From the NCBI RefSeq assembly GCF_038022665.1, contig NZ_CP150629.1, forward strand, positions 1,718,480-1,782,479: 64,000 nt of DNA, written 5' to 3'. Under the pieces are notes generated by a model. It worked only from the letters and a program-made list of their open reading frames with translations. It ran no database searches and was not told the origin of the DNA. A program made the position numbers and the translations under genes. Numbering within the stretch: the first letter of the stretch is position 1; every line of letters begins with the position of its first letter. Positions 54,118-62,192 of this stretch are shown here, one piece after another. Source of the stretch: Methanolobus sp. WCC4 (GTDB lineage Archaea > Halobacteriota > Methanosarcinia > Methanosarcinales > Methanosarcinaceae).

Positions 54118-55155
54118 ATGACCTCTTACCTTGTTGATCTGGCTTACATAGGTATTGCATCAGTTCAGGAGTATCTTGCACTTCACGTACTCCTGTGCCT
54201 GATACCTGCCTTTTTCCTGGCAGGCGCAATAGCATCGCTCTTCTCAAAAGAGTCTGTCCTGAAGTTCTTCGGGGCTGACGCACCAAAATATGTTTCCTAT
54301 ACAGTTGCCGCTGTCTCCGGCTGTCTTCTGGCCGTATGCAGTTGTACCGTACTGCCTCTCTTTGCAGGAATCTACAAAAGGGGAGCAGGTATCGGTCCTG
54401 CAACAACGTTCCTGTTCTCGGCCCCGGCCATAAACATACTGGCCATAGTCTACACCGCCAAGATACTTGGTTATGATCTTGGTGTTGCAAGGGCAGTGAT
54501 CGCCATAACCCTTTCAATTGTCATTGGTCTTGTAATGGCCTCAATATACGAAAGGAACAACGGTGAAAGAAAGAGCATTAAAACGTTCGGCGAGGAGAAA
54601 CATGCACACACAGTATGGCTATTCCTTCTGCTCCTGGCGATCCTCGTAACACCTGAGATCTTCCCGACATGGAATCCCATGCTCTTCATAGAGATCCCGC
54701 TGATACTTATCACAATATATGTTTCCCTCAAGTGGTTCGACAGGGATGAGCTGGAAAGCTGGATGGGAGAGACATGGTTCCTTGTAAAGCAGATCACACC
54801 CCTGCTTCTGATAGGTGTGTTCTTTGCAGGCATCATTGTGGAACTCCTTCCGGCAGAATACGTTGTGGAATATGTAGGAGGTGCCACAGCAGGTTCCTAC
54901 GTGATCGCATCCGTATCAGCAGCCCTGATGTACTTCTCCACACTCACAGAGGTTCCGATAATAAGTGCACTCACCCTTCTGGGTATGGGAAAAGGTCCGG
55001 CACTTGCAATGCTCCTTGCAGGTCCTGCTCTCAGTCTGCCAAATATGATCGTAATAAGCAGGATAATGGGTGTGCAGAAAGGTATGACATACATCTCACT
55101 GGTAGTTGTGATATCTGCCATATCAGGATATATCTTTGGTATGTATATTATCTGA
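54118..55155 (+). CDS. DUF318/SO_0444-type permease
   Basis: A 345-residue membrane protein with about eight to nine helices in two halves. Each half carries a conserved block: AAVSGCLLAVCSCTVLPLFAGIYKRGAG with Cys-Ser-Cys near residue 68, and in the second half MYFSTLTEVPIISALTLLGMGKGPALAMLLAGPALSLPN near 282. Family members are linked to metal or metalloid export (arsenic, copper/zinc) or thiol chemistry. It heads an operon with redox proteins. The ATG is at or one base from the predicted start of transcription. Confidence 0.87.
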   Translation: MTSYLVDLAYIGIASVQEYLALHVLLCLIPAFFLAGAIASLFSKESVLKFFGADAPKYVSYTVAAVSGCLLAVCSCTVLPLFAGIYKRGAGIGPATTFLFSAPAINILAIVYTAKILGYDLGVARAVIAITLSIVIGLVMASIYERNNGERKSIKTFGEEKHAHTVWLFLLLLAILVTPEIFPTWNPMLFIEIPLILITIYVSLKWFDRDELESWMGETWFLVKQITPLLLIGVFFAGIIVELLPAEYVVEYVGGATAGSYVIASVSAALMYFSTLTEVPIISALTLLGMGKGPALAMLLAGPALSLPNMIVISRIMGVQKGMTYISLVVVISAISGYIFGMYII

Positions 55156-55188
55156 TAACAGATCACATAAAAAAGGTTCAACGATAAC

Positions 55189-55878
55189 ATGAAAATACTG
55201 CTGATATCCGATATTCATGGTAATAAGGAAGCACTGGATACGGTGCTTCAAGTCCCGCATGACATGGTCATCTGTCTCGGTGACCTTGCTGACTACGGTC
55301 CCTCTCCATCCGAGTGTATAGACCACATAATACAACAGGGTATCGAGACCGTTCTCGGTAACCATGATGCTGCCGTAGGCTCCGGTATCGATTGCGGGTG
55401 CGGCTACAAGTACAAGCACCTTTCGCAATCCACAAGGGATTACACCTGGGAGAACACCACAGAGGAGCAGATGGCTTTCCTTCGTCAGCTTCCATTCAAT
55501 ATCGAGAAAGAGATCGACGGCCTGAAGTTGTACTTCACCCACGGAAGTCCGCGTTCCAATTTTGAGTACATAAGGCCTGAGACAACAGAGGAAGAACTTG
55601 AGGAAATGGTATCGGATATCGATGCCGATGTGCTGTTCATAGGGCATTCTCATGTTCCCTTCGTAAGGACACATAAGGACATGCTGGTAATAAATCCCGG
55701 TTCGGTGGGTCAGCCAAGGGACGGGGACTGGCATGCGAGTTGTGCCGTGTTCGATACTACCAGCAAAGAGACCGAACTTTTACGTCTTGAATATGACATG
55801 TATCGTACCTGTACGAAGATCGAGATCAACATGCCCAATGCAGATGAACTGACAGCAATATTAAAGAGAGGGTACTGA
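55189..55878 (+). CDS. YfcE/MJ0936-type metallophosphoesterase
   Basis: A 229-residue calcineurin-like phosphoesterase. ILLISDIHGN (metal Asp and His), VICLGDLADYGP (bridging Asp), VLGNHDAAV (NHD), FTHGSPR and FIGHSHVPF supply the full dinuclear metal site. LVINPGSVGQPRDG near 170 is typical of the archaeal MJ0936-like group. The substrate is unknown; the family hydrolyses phosphodiesters. It lies 33 bases behind the permease and has a more distant relative at 56794-57282. Confidence 0.9.
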   Translation: MKILLISDIHGNKEALDTVLQVPHDMVICLGDLADYGPSPSECIDHIIQQGIETVLGNHDAAVGSGIDCGCGYKYKHLSQSTRDYTWENTTEEQMAFLRQLPFNIEKEIDGLKLYFTHGSPRSNFEYIRPETTEEELEEMVSDIDADVLFIGHSHVPFVRTHKDMLVINPGSVGQPRDGDWHASCAVFDTTSKETELLRLEYDMYRTCTKIEINMPNADELTAILKRGY

Positions 55879-55922
55879 TATCATTCTGTATGATCAGTTT
55901 AAAGATCAGGAGTTTTTAGAAA

Positions 55923-56105
55923 ATGGTATTTGTTGCAGTCTATGAGAAGAATTGTACAGGATGCGGTTCATGTGTTGATGCATGCCCTAATGATATACTT
56001 GAGCTTAAGGACGGGGTAACTTTCCCTGCAAGGATGGACTCATGTCAGTATTGTATGACCTGTGTCGGGTCATGTGATCACGGTGCTATAAAGGTATTCC
56101 CATAA
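55923..56105 (+). CDS. Small 2[4Fe-4S] ferredoxin
   Basis: A 60-residue ferredoxin-like protein. CTGCGSCVDACP near residue 11 and CQYCMTCVGSCDHGAI near 41 give two CxxCxxC...C sets. The second has Ser-Cys-Asp where Cys-Pro is usual. It probably passes electrons to the thioredoxin-like protein or to another operon partner. The gap to the phosphoesterase is 44 bases. Confidence 0.9.
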   Translation: MVFVAVYEKNCTGCGSCVDACPNDILELKDGVTFPARMDSCQYCMTCVGSCDHGAIKVFP

Positions 56106-56145
56106 AAGTATCAATTTGACATTGATCGATAAAGAGATGAACATA

Positions 56146-56379
56146 ATGAAGATAGAGATATTAGGTACAGGTTGTGCTAAGTGCAACAAGGCAAAGAAGT
56201 TCGTAGAAGAGGCAGTTGCTCAGGCAGGTGTCGATGCTGAAATAGTGAAGGTAGAGGATATGGATTCCATTCTTTCATATGGCGTGCTTATCACTCCTGC
56301 TGTTGTCGTTGACGGTGATGTTAAGATAGTCGGCAGGGTACCGAAGGTCGATGAAGTCATTGAATGGATCACGCAATAA
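56146..56379 (+). CDS. Thioredoxin-like redox-active disulfide protein
   Basis: A 77-residue thioredoxin-fold protein of the MTH895/redox-active disulfide protein 2 type. The active site is GTGCAKCNKAKKF (CxxC near residue 10), and the cis-proline region is GVLITPAVVVDG near 45. The frame opens at 56116, but GAGATGAACATAATG places the start at 56146. It commonly occurs next to DUF318 permeases, as here. Confidence 0.92.
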   Translation: MKIEILGTGCAKCNKAKKFVEEAVAQAGVDAEIVKVEDMDSILSYGVLITPAVVVDGDVKIVGRVPKVDEVIEWITQ

Positions 56380-56408
56380 GGTCTTGAGGTCTTTCAGGAG
56401 TTCTATCC

Positions 56409-56783
56409 ATGTCTGATAATGTAAAGTGTTCATGCGGTTCTGACGTTGTGGGAATATTCCCATGTGCCGGTGCCTCTAACGTAGGTCAGTTGAGCAATGC
56501 CATTGCAGTGGAATTACACAAGCAGGGTGTTGGTAATATGATGTGCACCGTGGGTATTGGTGGCAAAAGGACAGGTCTTCTCAGATCAGCAGAGGGCTGT
56601 GAGTCCATCATAGTCATCGACGGATGCCCTGTCAACTGTGCGAAAGCAACAATGGAGGAAGCAGGTATACCGATAGGGAAACACATACTTCTCACAGACC
56701 TGGATATCAAAAAGAACAAAGACCTTGATCTTGACCCAGAGCAGGTCAAGGAAGTCCTTTCAAAAGTAGAAGGGATGCTTTAA
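56409..56783 (+). CDS. DGC-domain putative zinc-binding protein
   Basis: A 124-residue protein of the DGC family, named for a conserved Asp-Gly-Cys seen here in VIDGCPVNCAKATMEEAG near 75. Other conserved cysteines lie in VKCSCGSDVVGIFPCAGASNVGQLSN (residues 5-30) and MMCTVGIGG near 46. These probably bind zinc or another soft metal. It is the last gene of the permease operon. Its role is unproven; soft-metal or persulfide handling is a reasonable guess. Confidence 0.88.
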   Translation: MSDNVKCSCGSDVVGIFPCAGASNVGQLSNAIAVELHKQGVGNMMCTVGIGGKRTGLLRSAEGCESIIVIDGCPVNCAKATMEEAGIPIGKHILLTDLDIKKNKDLDLDPEQVKEVLSKVEGML

Positions 56784-56793
56784 GCATCTTTGC

Positions 56794-57282
56794 TCATATT
56801 TCTACAATCTCTACACCAATTTCGGGATCAAGGAGTGCCACGGTTCGTTTACCTGTGAGAACTCCTGCGGTCTCACCCGGATTTATAAGCAGCGTTTCGT
56901 TAATCTTGGTTACACCTGCGTGATGCGTGTGTCCTCTGACTACTATATCAAAGTCTCCTGATTCTGCCAGTGCTTGCACCGGAGGTTCATAGATTCCATG
57001 GATAAGCGCAATTCTTTTCCCGTCTATTTCCAGGTCGCCAAAGTCACCACAGCATTCTGCACCTATCTCATCGAACTTCTGCTTCAACAGCAGCCTGTCA
57101 CCATCATTGTTCCCGAATACGAAGTACATGTCAGCGGTCAGTTTGCTGAAAGCCGCTGCGGTAAATGGTGAGATTATATCTCCCGCATGAAGGACAGTTG
57201 TTACCTGTTTCTTATTGAAGAGTTCCACTGCAGCCTTTATTGCATCCATGTTGTCATGGGAGTCCGACATAATTCCTATCAT
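56794..57282 (-). CDS. YfcE-family phosphodiesterase
   Basis: A 162-residue single-domain metallophosphoesterase close to MJ0936 in size. IGIMSDSHDN, VLHAGDIISP, FGNNDGD, LIHGIYEP and VRGHTHHAG give the complete metal site, and LINPGETAGVLTGKRTVALLD closes the fold. It converges with the DGC gene with a ten-base gap. GGAGAGATGGAACAATG marks the start. Confidence 0.93.
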   Translation of the reverse strand: MIGIMSDSHDNMDAIKAAVELFNKKQVTTVLHAGDIISPFTAAAFSKLTADMYFVFGNNDGDRLLLKQKFDEIGAECCGDFGDLEIDGKRIALIHGIYEPPVQALAESGDFDIVVRGHTHHAGVTKINETLLINPGETAGVLTGKRTVALLDPEIGVEIVEI

Positions 57283-57351
57283 TGTTCCATCTCTCCACTT
57301 TAAAGAAGGAGGGGACAGGATTTATTCTTTTTCAAGAGTCCTGTCCAGTGC

Positions 57352-57386
57352 TGTAATTGTAATTGTAATTGTAATTGTAATTGTAA
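57352..57386. repeat. Hexanucleotide tandem repeat (TGTAAT)
   Basis: TGTAAT is repeated almost six times without error in 35 bases. It lies between the start of the YfcE gene (57282) and the stop of the surface-protein gene (57408), so it is in the 3' end of one and upstream of the other, both on the minus strand. Copy number could vary between strains. Confidence 0.9.
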
Positions 57387-57407
57387 CCTGATCTGTCGGA
57401 CCGTGTA

Positions 57408-58676
57408 TCAGATAATGTTCCTGCGTCTGCAAAGTAAAAGGATGGACATGGAGACTAAAAGGTAAAGTGAACTGTTCTGTGCGAGTTTTAGTTCAGAAGT
57501 TTCAGTGGAGTTTGTTCCTGCTTCCTCAACTTCAGCTACTTCTTCCTCAGTTTTGATAGGTGCGTCTGTGTCCTCATTGACAGGTTCAGTTTCCTCTTCA
57601 TCAATGACCGGAACATCGGCTGTGATCGCAAAGGGTGAGAATCCCGGAGTCTTTGCTTCGAATATGAAAAAGTCCTGATCCTCGCCTGTCAGTTCCGTCT
57701 CGAGAATATTCCACTTTCCGTCATGATACCTGTTCAGGTGGATGTTCCCTGTCCCAACGTCATTGGCCTGCATCCATTGTTTGAGCACGGTGAACGATAT
57801 CCTTGTATCCTCCACGTTGCTCTCAGTGGCATATCCTTCTTTGCCAACCCAGATATTGATGTTGCGATATATGATCCCATCAGGTTTTTCGGAAACCGTG
57901 GTGGAGACATCATTGAGCACTTCGACCGTGCTTGTAATGAATCCGGAGTTCTTCAGTGATGTGTAACTGATGGATGCGATGGGATTAGAGCTGTCAGAAA
58001 AGTTATAAACAGCTCTTGTGTTTGCAGTCACATATATCTTTGATACTTCCTTGTGGGCGATGTTCTCGGCTTTCTCATCGGTGTCACCACCGCCTCCTCC
58101 TCCGCCACCACTGCTGGTGGATTCAGTAATTTCTTCGGTTGAATTGGAGGATTCCCTGTTCTGGACAGTGACCTGTGCATCGTTGACGGTTATAGCTATG
58201 GGATTTCCTGAACAGTCACTCAGTATCACATTTGAAAGTCCGATCGTACAGTCTCCCATGTCTTCCTGAGCTGTGAATGAGACGATGGCAAAATTTCCCG
58301 CAGTGCTTATCTCGGCCTTTCCCAGGGTCACTGCAAAAAGGCCATTGATCGTCCCCACTGAATTATCAACGGTCCCACCAATGAAAATAGATGACGCCCC
58401 TTCCTGCTCGAAGAACTCACTTCCATCAACAATGTCTGCCTGGACAAGTTCGCTGTCGTAGGATATGTCCAGCTGTGCGCCAGCTACCGGACATTCCGGT
58501 TCTACATATATGTAGATATCGAATTCTTCGCCGGGACATACTTCCTGACTTGAAGGAAGTACACTTACCTCTGAAACCGCTGCTGTAACCGGAATACAGG
58601 AATATATCAGTGCCAGAAGCACTAATAGCAGTAAACCTTTCTTTCCTTTATCTGAAAAAATCCTAACTTCGCACAT
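57408..58676 (-). CDS. Cohesin-domain surface protein with PGF-pre-PGF-like domain
   Basis: About 422 residues. A signal peptide (residues 12-33) is followed by a cohesin-type domain at about 36-168 (VLPSSQEVCPGEEFDIYIYVEP...LDISYDSELVQADIV). A Ser/Thr linker with nine consecutive glycines lies near 190. A second beta-rich domain (residues 205-345, with GKWNILETELTGEDQDFFIFEAKTPGFSPFAI) matches the PGF-pre-PGF domain of archaeosortase substrates. An acidic tail of about 40 residues, a C-terminal hydrophobic helix and RRRN follow. The tripartite C-terminal anchor resembles sorting signals, although a clear PGF motif is absent. Confidence 0.8.
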   Translation of the reverse strand: MCEVRIFSDKGKKGLLLLVLLALIYSCIPVTAAVSEVSVLPSSQEVCPGEEFDIYIYVEPECPVAGAQLDISYDSELVQADIVDGSEFFEQEGASSIFIGGTVDNSVGTINGLFAVTLGKAEISTAGNFAIVSFTAQEDMGDCTIGLSNVILSDCSGNPIAITVNDAQVTVQNRESSNSTEEITESTSSGGGGGGGGDTDEKAENIAHKEVSKIYVTANTRAVYNFSDSSNPIASISYTSLKNSGFITSTVEVLNDVSTTVSEKPDGIIYRNINIWVGKEGYATESNVEDTRISFTVLKQWMQANDVGTGNIHLNRYHDGKWNILETELTGEDQDFFIFEAKTPGFSPFAITADVPVIDEEETEPVNEDTDAPIKTEEEVAEVEEAGTNSTETSELKLAQNSSLYLLVSMSILLLCRRRNII

Positions 58677-59113
58677 CCACACACCTGATAATTATTTATT
58701 TCAAAATAGTATATACTCATATATATTTATATTTTATTATTTTAATTGATGGAACTATACGAAGGTACCTGCTTATTCCGATCATCCCTTTCCAGATTTA
58801 CAATGGGTCCGGAAGTGACTTCAAAAATGACGTCATCAAAATCTGATAAGTTATATAGTTCTGCAGGCAGAAGTAACTTTGATACATGGGTTTGTTGTAT
58901 CACATCATTCCTGTTTAAATTGAATATCCTATGTCTTCATTAACTGCCTGCACACGTTGTTTTTTATACTAACAGGCACATAGGGATATTTATAAAAAAC
59001 ACAGGTATATTATCACGCGTAAATGCTTATGCGGATTTGGTATGGAGTGATCCATATATCAGTTGGTCAGAGCTGGATAAAACTGATCCTGAAAACGGCT
59101 GAGAATTTTGATC
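58677..59113. other. Intergenic region between divergent surface-protein and kinase genes
   Basis: Contains AT-rich promoter-like tracts at about 58700-58745 for the minus-strand gene and near 58985-59000 for the kinase. A 65-codon plus-strand frame at 58746-58943 has no ribosome binding site and unlikely composition. No structured RNA was recognised. Confidence 0.5.
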
Positions 59114-61333
59114 ATGGATAAAAATGCTATCAATAAGAAAACAGAGAATATTTCGTCAATTTCCGGTAAACACGGATCAACGAATCTTATTCTGTGGAAA
59201 TTGTTGATCCCACTATTATTAACGGCAGTTATTCTGATAAGTTCTTTTTCTATGATACTCTGGTGGCAGCAAAGCCAGCAAATGGAAAACTCCATCCATG
59301 ATACGCTTTCTTTTGTTTCAGAAGAGTATAACCGTTCACTGGATGCACAATCTGTTAATCTGGGTAAAGAGATCGACTGGATACTCTTAACAGGAAAATA
59401 TGAGGAAGGATTGACAGAGAAAGATCCTCAGAAATTACTCTTAACCTATCATAGTCAGTATGATCGATTGAATTCAGTCTACAAGATAACACATTTTTAT
59501 TTCCATGACGAGAACCGTGTGAACATTTTACGTCTCCACAGTCCTGAGAAGAGTGGAGGTATCATTGAACGCTTTACTATCCTTGAGGCTGAAAGGACCG
59601 GAGAATCCTCCAGTGGAGTTGAGCTTGGTACGCTTGGCACTTTTACATTACGCACGGTTGAGCCTATATACAACAATGGGACTCTGATCGGCTATATAGA
59701 ATTAGGCAAGGAAATAGAAGATGTCCTTGAATCGATATCATATCGTTCTGGAGCGGAAATTGCTGTTTTCATATACAAGGACGAACTGGATCAGGATGGC
59801 TGGGAACATGGAATGGAAATGCTTGGGAGGGATGGTGATCAGGAACATTATTCCTGGGAACACTATCATGACCAGGTTCTGATCTATAGTACATCAGACT
59901 TACCTGCTGAAGTTGATGACCTGATCCATGATCCATTGGCTTTGAACGAAAAAAGTATGCAGCATTTGCATAGTAAAGTTAGGACTGACAGCAAAGTATG
60001 GAGTGCTACATCTTTCCCGTTGAATGATGTTTCTGGTAGTGAAGTAGGCTTTATGCTTGTGATGGAGGATATCACTGATGAAACAAATATCCTGACCACA
60101 AGTCTGAAACTCATAATTGGTTTTTCACTTCTGATATTCGGTATCCTTTTCGTATTTTATTATTATATCCTGGATAAGACTGACAGGGAAATACTTGCAA
60201 ATGAGAAAAAGATCCTGAACAGCGAGGAAAAGTTCAGGAATATATTCGAAGGTGCTATCGAAGGGATAAGTGTTTCTGATATCGATACTGGAAGGTTCAA
60301 GCATGTGAACTCATCTTTCTGCAACATGCTGGGCTACACAGAGGAAGAATTGACCGAAATGAGAACCCATGATATACACCCGGATACCGATCTAAGATCG
60401 ATCCTGTCAAAACAGTGGCTGGTAACAGAGGATGAAAGTATCCTTTTATCGAACATCCCCTGTTTCAGGAAGGATGGATCGACAATGTATGTGGATCTGA
60501 GTATCTTTAATGCTAATATTGACGGCAGGAAGAGTATTGTAGGTTTCTATACCGACATCACAGTCCTTAAGAAAATAGATAATGAGGTGCGGAATGCCAA
60601 CCTTGCAAGGCTCGCAGCAGAGGAGGCTAACCGTGTGAAAAGTGAATTCCTCGCAAATATGAGTCATGAATTGAGGACACCCCTGAACTCCATAATTGGT
60701 TTTTCCAGTATGCTTGATACAGAGACCTTTGGAGAGCTCAATGAGAAGCAATCCAGATACGTTAAAAATATCAATGCCAGTGGCAACCACCTTCTTAAAA
60801 TTATCAATGATATACTTGATATTTCCAGAGTGGAGGCAGGGGAAATGGAACTGCACTATGAGGATGTGGATATAGTTTCTTTATTCGATGAAGTTAAGGA
60901 TACGTTGATACCACAGGCTTCTGAAAAGAACATTATGCTGGAATATGGTGTTGATGAACATGTTTCGAGTATCTATGCTGACAAACTAAAAATAAAGCAG
61001 ATCCTCTATAATCTTGTTAACAATGCTATCAAGTTCACAAGCAGTGGAGGAAAAGTCAATTTTGATGCTGCTATCAGGGGCGACCGTATATGTGTTTCTG
61101 TGACCGACACAGGAATCGGTATATCTGAAGATGATCAAAGAGAACTGTTCAAACCTTTCAGACAACTTGACTCTTTTTCAATAAAGGAACATGGTGGTAC
61201 AGGCCTTGGACTCTTCCTGGTGAAAAAGTTCGTTGAACTTCACAAGGGTGAGGTTTTGGTTACCAGTGAATTAGGTAAAGGAAGCGTATTCACTTTCTGC
61301 ATCCCACTCGAAAAGACAGTTATTCTGAAGTAA
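59114..61333 (+). CDS. Membrane PAS sensor histidine kinase with extracellular domain
   Basis: About 739 residues. Membrane helix 1 is at about 22-46. An extracellular domain of about 270 residues follows, with Cache-like features (THFYFHDENRVNILRLH, then FTLRTVEPIYNNGTLIGYIELGKEIEDVL). Helix 2 is at about 330-352, then a PAS domain at about 370-490 (FRNIFEGAIEGISVSD...NMLGYTEEELTEM). The HisKA block [20 protein letters not shown] is near 517, followed by the N box NLVNNAIKFTS, G1 DTGIGI and G2 GTGLGL. It is the only kinase here with a large external sensor. The start is ATG 59114. Confidence 0.9.
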   Translation: MDKNAINKKTENISSISGKHGSTNLILWKLLIPLLLTAVILISSFSMILWWQQSQQMENSIHDTLSFVSEEYNRSLDAQSVNLGKEIDWILLTGKYEEGLTEKDPQKLLLTYHSQYDRLNSVYKITHFYFHDENRVNILRLHSPEKSGGIIERFTILEAERTGESSSGVELGTLGTFTLRTVEPIYNNGTLIGYIELGKEIEDVLESISYRSGAEIAVFIYKDELDQDGWEHGMEMLGRDGDQEHYSWEHYHDQVLIYSTSDLPAEVDDLIHDPLALNEKSMQHLHSKVRTDSKVWSATSFPLNDVSGSEVGFMLVMEDITDETNILTTSLKLIIGFSLLIFGILFVFYYYILDKTDREILANEKKILNSEEKFRNIFEGAIEGISVSDIDTGRFKHVNSSFCNMLGYTEEELTEMRTHDIHPDTDLRSILSKQWLVTEDESILLSNIPCFRKDGSTMYVDLSIFNANIDGRKSIVGFYTDITVLKKIDNEVRNANLARLAAEEANRVKSEFLANMSHELRTPLNSIIGFSSMLDTETFGELNEKQSRYVKNINASGNHLLKIINDILDISRVEAGEMELHYEDVDIVSLFDEVKDTLIPQASEKNIMLEYGVDEHVSSIYADKLKIKQILYNLVNNAIKFTSSGGKVNFDAAIRGDRICVSVTDTGIGISEDDQRELFKPFRQLDSFSIKEHGGTGLGLFLVKKFVELHKGEVLVTSELGKGSVFTFCIPLEKTVILK

Positions 61334-61400
61334 CAGATTGCACAGGACAGGAATAACCGAAGATAGTGATCTATCAGTTTTGCTGCCTTGCACTTCTTGA

Positions 61401-61541
61401 TCATATGCAGGCACTAAAATCCAGGCTACTCGTATCGAGTTCTTCCTTGCATGATCCAGTGAAACATTCCCTGCAGAGATCTTTACCCTTTAAGCGTATG
61501 AGCTTATCGCTTTCCTTTTTGCAAATATCACATTTTTGCAT
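61401..61541 (-). CDS. 46-residue zinc-ribbon microprotein
   Basis: MQKCDICKKESDKLIRLKGK, then DLCRECFTGSCKEEL and a short tail. Two pairs (CDIC and CREC) 16 residues apart form a likely zinc knuckle, with extra cysteines at SCK and ACI. GGGGATTTATAATG gives a well-placed ribosome binding site at 61541. It lies downstream of, and opposite to, the kinase gene. Family not recognised; protein or nucleic-acid binding is plausible. Confidence 0.7.
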   Translation of the reverse strand: MQKCDICKKESDKLIRLKGKDLCRECFTGSCKEELDTSSLDFSACI

Positions 61542-61739
61542 TATAAATCCCCATATGAGTGGATACTTACAGACTTAAAAAGTTATTGAAGGAAACTAAA
61601 GACGTTCTCCTTCAATATTTCCATAGACAATGTTGTTCTACAAAGAATATCTAAGTTAAGTGATTCACCAAAGAGGAAGATCTCCCTGGTGTTCCACACT
61701 ACTCTGATCCCGGGGCCCTGATCATTGAGCACTCCGGAA

Positions 61740-62192
61740 TTACATTACTGCCTTTACATCCACCTTTGTCTTGAACTCATCAAGGGTTATAGTCTCATCC
61801 AGGTAATCCTGAATATCAGATGTTTGCACAGTAACCTCGAAAAGCTCTTCCGTTCCATCGTACATTTCGATGATGACCTCATCAGTATCAGGTGCTGTCT
61901 CGGCTGCAACTCCCATGATATAGAACCAGATAAAGAGTGCATCGGTATCTGATCTCACTGGTGGCTGGTCATATTTGACAAGTACATGCTCTTCAGTTAC
62001 TTCCACCACAGCATCATCTATCCCCTGGAATGCAAGGGATTCGTAGATCGACATGCTTGCAGCCCTGTCAACATCATAACTATCTGATACCATTGAATCC
62101 CATTCATCAGTAGATGAGCTGTCATCGTCCCCGCCTGAGAACAGGAGGAACAACAATACTATTCCTATTATTGCGATCGTTCTTTTTTTCAT
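61740..62192 (-). CDS. Secreted or membrane-anchored acidic protein
   Basis: A 150-residue protein with an N-terminal signal or anchor (KKRTIAIIGIVLLFLLFSGG) followed by an Asp/Ser-rich stretch and an alpha/beta domain. No lipobox cysteine is present. It overlaps the preceding large gene by four bases (ATGA), so it is made in step with it. I do not recognise the fold. Very high Asp/Glu content suits an external, saline-exposed protein. Confidence 0.7.
   Translation of the reverse strand: MKKRTIAIIGIVLLFLLFSGGDDDSSSTDEWDSMVSDSYDVDRAASMSIYESLAFQGIDDAVVEVTEEHVLVKYDQPPVRSDTDALFIWFYIMGVAAETAPDTDEVIIEMYDGTEELFEVTVQTSDIQDYLDETITLDEFKTKVDVKAVM

Noticed and set aside
58746-58943. 65-codon plus-strand frame
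   Set aside because: No ribosome binding site, and its sequence shows no domain or protein-like pattern.
61366-61578. 70-codon plus-strand frame
   Set aside because: Antisense shadow of the zinc-ribbon microprotein gene.
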